Positions 62,268 to 64,000 of a stretch of DNA of 64,000 bases are shown one piece after another (positions within the stretch are counted from its first letter, which is position 1; each line of letters starts with the position of its first letter). A program made the translations under genes and the position numbers. The notes under the pieces are model-generated. The model had not been told where the DNA came from. It ran no database searches and saw nothing but the letters and a program-made list of their open reading frames with translations. This DNA is from an uncultured Tateyamaria sp. (lineage in GTDB: Bacteria; Pseudomonadota; Alphaproteobacteria; Rhodobacterales; Rhodobacteraceae). The DNA is taken from the NCBI RefSeq assembly GCF_947504105.1, contig NZ_CANNGP010000013.1:31752-95751 (forward strand), given 5' to 3'.

Positions 62268-62437
62268 GCGACATCTCCATGCCGCGAAAGCGATGCCCAG
62301 AAAACAAGTAACCCGCCGGGGTGCGCAGTGCGAAACCGAGGTTCCGTCCGAGGCGTGGCGGGTCTTGTTGAGACAACAGATAGGGCAGGAATCCTACCAA
62401 AGCAATAAGAAACCGACCGGTCCGCGCCAAAAATCAT
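62264..62437 (-). CDS. possible 57-residue coupling ORF between hsdM and the Abi gene
   Basis: An ATG overlapping the hsdM stop (GCATGA at 62437) opens a 57-codon frame whose TGA overlaps the ATG of the Abi gene, so it exactly fills the gap with ATGA overlaps at both ends. The predicted peptide has no recognised domain. The hsdM frame itself also stays open after its stop for about 55 codons and reads at least as protein-like, so this ORF may be a chance frame. Its value may be to carry ribosomes from hsdM to the Abi start. Confidence 0.3.
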   Translation of the reverse strand: MIFGADRSVSYCFGRIPALSVVSTRPATPRTEPRFRTAHPGGLLVFWASLSRHGDVA

Positions 62438-63885
62438 GCCGCCACCTCCTTCAGGAGTCCAGCGATCTCGGCCTCCAACGCCTTCAGTTCCGCGTCGATC
62501 TCGTCAAGCGGGCGGGGTGGCACGTAATGATAGAAATAGCGGTTAAAGTTGATTTCATAGCCGACGCGCCCAACCTGCTTGTCGCGGGCGTCCTTGTGAC
62601 TCTCATCGACCCAGGCATCGGGCACGAAGGGCAGCACTTCGCGCTTCATGTAGTCGCGCCAATCTTCTGCCAGGGGCACGAGTTCGTGGTCGCGTAGATC
62701 GGTATCTGGTTCGGGATTCCCGTTCTTGTCGGTGCAGACGTCGGCTTCGTCATCTCGCTCTGACAGCGCAGCCAAGATCGCCTTTTTGACAGGTGCCCCG
62801 ATCTTCAACCCCGTGGTTTTCAGCGCCTTGGTCAGCGTTTCTTCGAAGGCAGCTCGGTTGGTGAAGAGTTGATCGCCGATGGTAAGAAGCGCGGCCTCGA
62901 TGGCCATCTGGTTGGTTTCATCCTGCCGCGCGTAGGGTTTCTGGTTGGCCAGACGGGCAAGCCGCTCGGCGCTAACCTGGAAATTCAGCTTGAGCGGACG
63001 CTCAACGCGGATTTCGCGGTAGCCGAAGTCGGCAGTATCAAAGATGCGGGAGACCTCGCCTTCTCCGCTTTCGCCATTGAGGAAACCTGCATAGATGCGG
63101 ACTATCTCAGCGCGGGCTTCTTCCGTAATTTCCCGGCGCTTGCTGCCCAACGACTTGCGCATGGATTTCCAGAAGCGTTCGCCGCTGGCGTCGATGAGCT
63201 GCACCTTGCCATGCCGTGTAGCAGGCTTGCGGTTGGTGAGGAGCCAAACATAGGTCTGGATGCCGGTATTATAGAACAGGTCGGTTGGCAGTGCGATGAT
63301 AGCCTCAACCCAATCGTTCTCAAGCATCCATCTCCGGATTTCGCTCTCGCCCGACCCCGCGCCGCCGGTAAACAACGGTGAGCCGTTCATGACGATGCCG
63401 ATCCGCGAACCGATCTCGTCGTCGCGCATCTTGGAAATCATGTGCTGAAGGAACAGGAGTTGACCGTCAGAGATGCGGGGGGTGCCTGCGCCAAAACGCC
63501 CTTCCATTCCGAGGTTTTCAGCCTCGGATTTAATGGGATCTTGGTACTTTTTCCAGTCCACACCGTAAGGGGGGTTGGAGAGCATGTAGTGGAAACGCTT
63601 GCCCGCATGGGCGTCCTGGGTGAGCGTATTGCCGAAGGCGATTTGCTCGGGATTGTGACCTGTGACCAGCATGTCAGATTTGCAGATGCCGAAGGACTCG
63701 CCGTTCAGCTCCTGGCCATAGAGTTCAACGCGTATGGCGTCGTTGAAATCCTTCAAAGCCTCCTCGGTCAGCGCCAACATCCCGCCCGTACCACATGCAG
63801 GATCGTATACCTGACGGATGATGCCGCGCCCGGTGAGTTTTTCATCGTCGTTGGCGATGAGAAGTTCGACAATGAGCCGGATCAC
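62434..63885 (-). CDS. hsdM: type I restriction modification methyltransferase subunit M, 5'-truncated
   Basis: The 483-codon frame holds the HsdM catalytic core: the SAM motif D-P-A-C-G-T-G-G-M near residue 28, the adenine-methyltransferase N-P-P-Y near 103, and the C-terminal helical part. HsdM normally has about 150 more N-terminal residues before the H-F-T-P-R-E element. Here the frame upstream runs only to S-N-E-T-A-G at about 63920, then becomes unrelated sequence and meets TAG at 63967-63969. No ATG exists between that stop and the core; the GTG at 63885 lies inside the conserved motif. The gene is probably disrupted close to the window edge. Confidence 0.8.
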   Translation of the reverse strand: MIRLIVELLIANDDEKLTGRGIIRQVYDPACGTGGMLALTEEALKDFNDAIRVELYGQELNGESFGICKSDMLVTGHNPEQIAFGNTLTQDAHAGKRFHYMLSNPPYGVDWKKYQDPIKSEAENLGMEGRFGAGTPRISDGQLLFLQHMISKMRDDEIGSRIGIVMNGSPLFTGGAGSGESEIRRWMLENDWVEAIIALPTDLFYNTGIQTYVWLLTNRKPATRHGKVQLIDASGERFWKSMRKSLGSKRREITEEARAEIVRIYAGFLNGESGEGEVSRIFDTADFGYREIRVERPLKLNFQVSAERLARLANQKPYARQDETNQMAIEAALLTIGDQLFTNRAAFEETLTKALKTTGLKIGAPVKKAILAALSERDDEADVCTDKNGNPEPDTDLRDHELVPLAEDWRDYMKREVLPFVPDAWVDESHKDARDKQVGRVGYEINFNRYFYHYVPPRPLDEIDAELKALEAEIAGLLKEVAA

Positions 63886-64000
63886 CTCGCGCGGCGTAAA
63901 GTGTTCCCCGGCGGTTTCGTTCGAGTGTCTGACGTCAGCGCCTATGGGTCCAAATAGCGGTATTTGCTAAGAGAGGGTTTGTTGCTCATCGTGGCCACCA

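Larger units (their letters stand above)
54018..64000. mobile_element. integrative island at tRNA-Arg (left end; right end outside window)
   Basis: From the 3' end of tRNA-Arg onwards the genes change to a typical island set: tyrosine integrase pointing at the tRNA, two small excisionase-like DNA-binding proteins, an XRE regulator and a type I restriction-modification locus with an Abi gene. The left attachment site is expected inside the tRNA 3' part. The matching repeat of the tRNA end must lie beyond 64000 and could not be checked. Confidence 0.75.

Noticed and set aside
63886..64000. Correcting a single frameshift to extend hsdM upstream
   Set aside because: None of the three minus-strand frames before S-N-E-T-A-G reads like the HsdM N-terminus, so a simple indel does not explain the loss.
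1..64000. CRISPR arrays, rRNA operons, replication origin
   Set aside because: No regularly spaced repeats, rRNA-like sequence or DnaA-box cluster was noticed on reading; a computed repeat search was not possible.

Overview
The window looks like chromosome of a marine alphaproteobacterium of the family Rhodobacteraceae (Roseobacter group). The grounds are GC-rich coding sequence, many start/stop overlaps of the ATGA type, an extended-DctQ TRAP transporter, the gpmI-envC-ctpA order, a LacI/GntR-controlled sugar-acid repertoire and the general protein style. This is inference from protein families; no rRNA or marker comparison was possible.

Layout. (1) 1-18152 is mostly conserved chromosomal backbone. 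It holds a MoxR-DUF58-(BatA-like) operon, a DUF1285 gene, a polA operon whose third gene carries an in-frame stop, a mini chemotaxis-type signalling protein, two tandem DUF1203 genes with a 58-residue zinc-finger gene, and an endonuclease/exonuclease/phosphatase. A standalone, C-terminally short dnaE2 with a LexA-like box follows, then gpmI-envC-ctpA. (2) 18184-18817 has no supported gene. (3) 18818-45185 is a large sugar-acid catabolic region. It contains an enolase-superfamily dehydratase, a 2-hydroxyacid dehydrogenase, a fumarylacetoacetase-family hydrolase, an IlvD/Edd dehydratase and an SDR in one overlapping operon, with a DenD-containing pair diverging from it. Next come a GntR regulator, a TRAP transporter operon with UxaA, a PhyH dioxygenase, a 3-hydroxyisobutyrate-dehydrogenase-like enzyme, a DMT exporter and KdgK, then UxaC and a UxuB-like reductase, and finally four Gfo/Idh/MocA oxidoreductases around UxuA. 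Together UxaC, UxuB, UxuA/UxaA and KdgK make a nearly complete hexuronate-to-KDPG route; the extra oxidoreductases and the dioxygenase suggest that modified sugars feed into it. (4) 45314-53814 holds a nucleotide-sugar dehydrogenase, an unusual Rieske-ThDP enzyme fusion, the 5-oxoprolinase genes pxpBCA, and a LacI regulator coupled to a YcaQ/AlkX-type glycosylase gene. (5) 53941-64000 is tRNA-Arg(CCT) followed by an integrative island that runs off the window: tyrosine integrase, two small DNA-binding proteins, an XRE regulator and a type I restriction-modification locus (hsdR, hsdS, an Abi gene and hsdM).

Most noteworthy: the Rieske-ThDP fusion; the hexuronate region with four Gfo/Idh paralogues and a PhyH dioxygenase; the island locus in which an Abi gene is translationally coupled between hsdM and hsdS, HsdS carries an extra C-terminal domain and hsdM has lost its 5' end; and the dnaE2 gene lacking both its C-terminal domain and imuAB neighbours. 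All functions are assigned from motifs read by eye, not from database searches.
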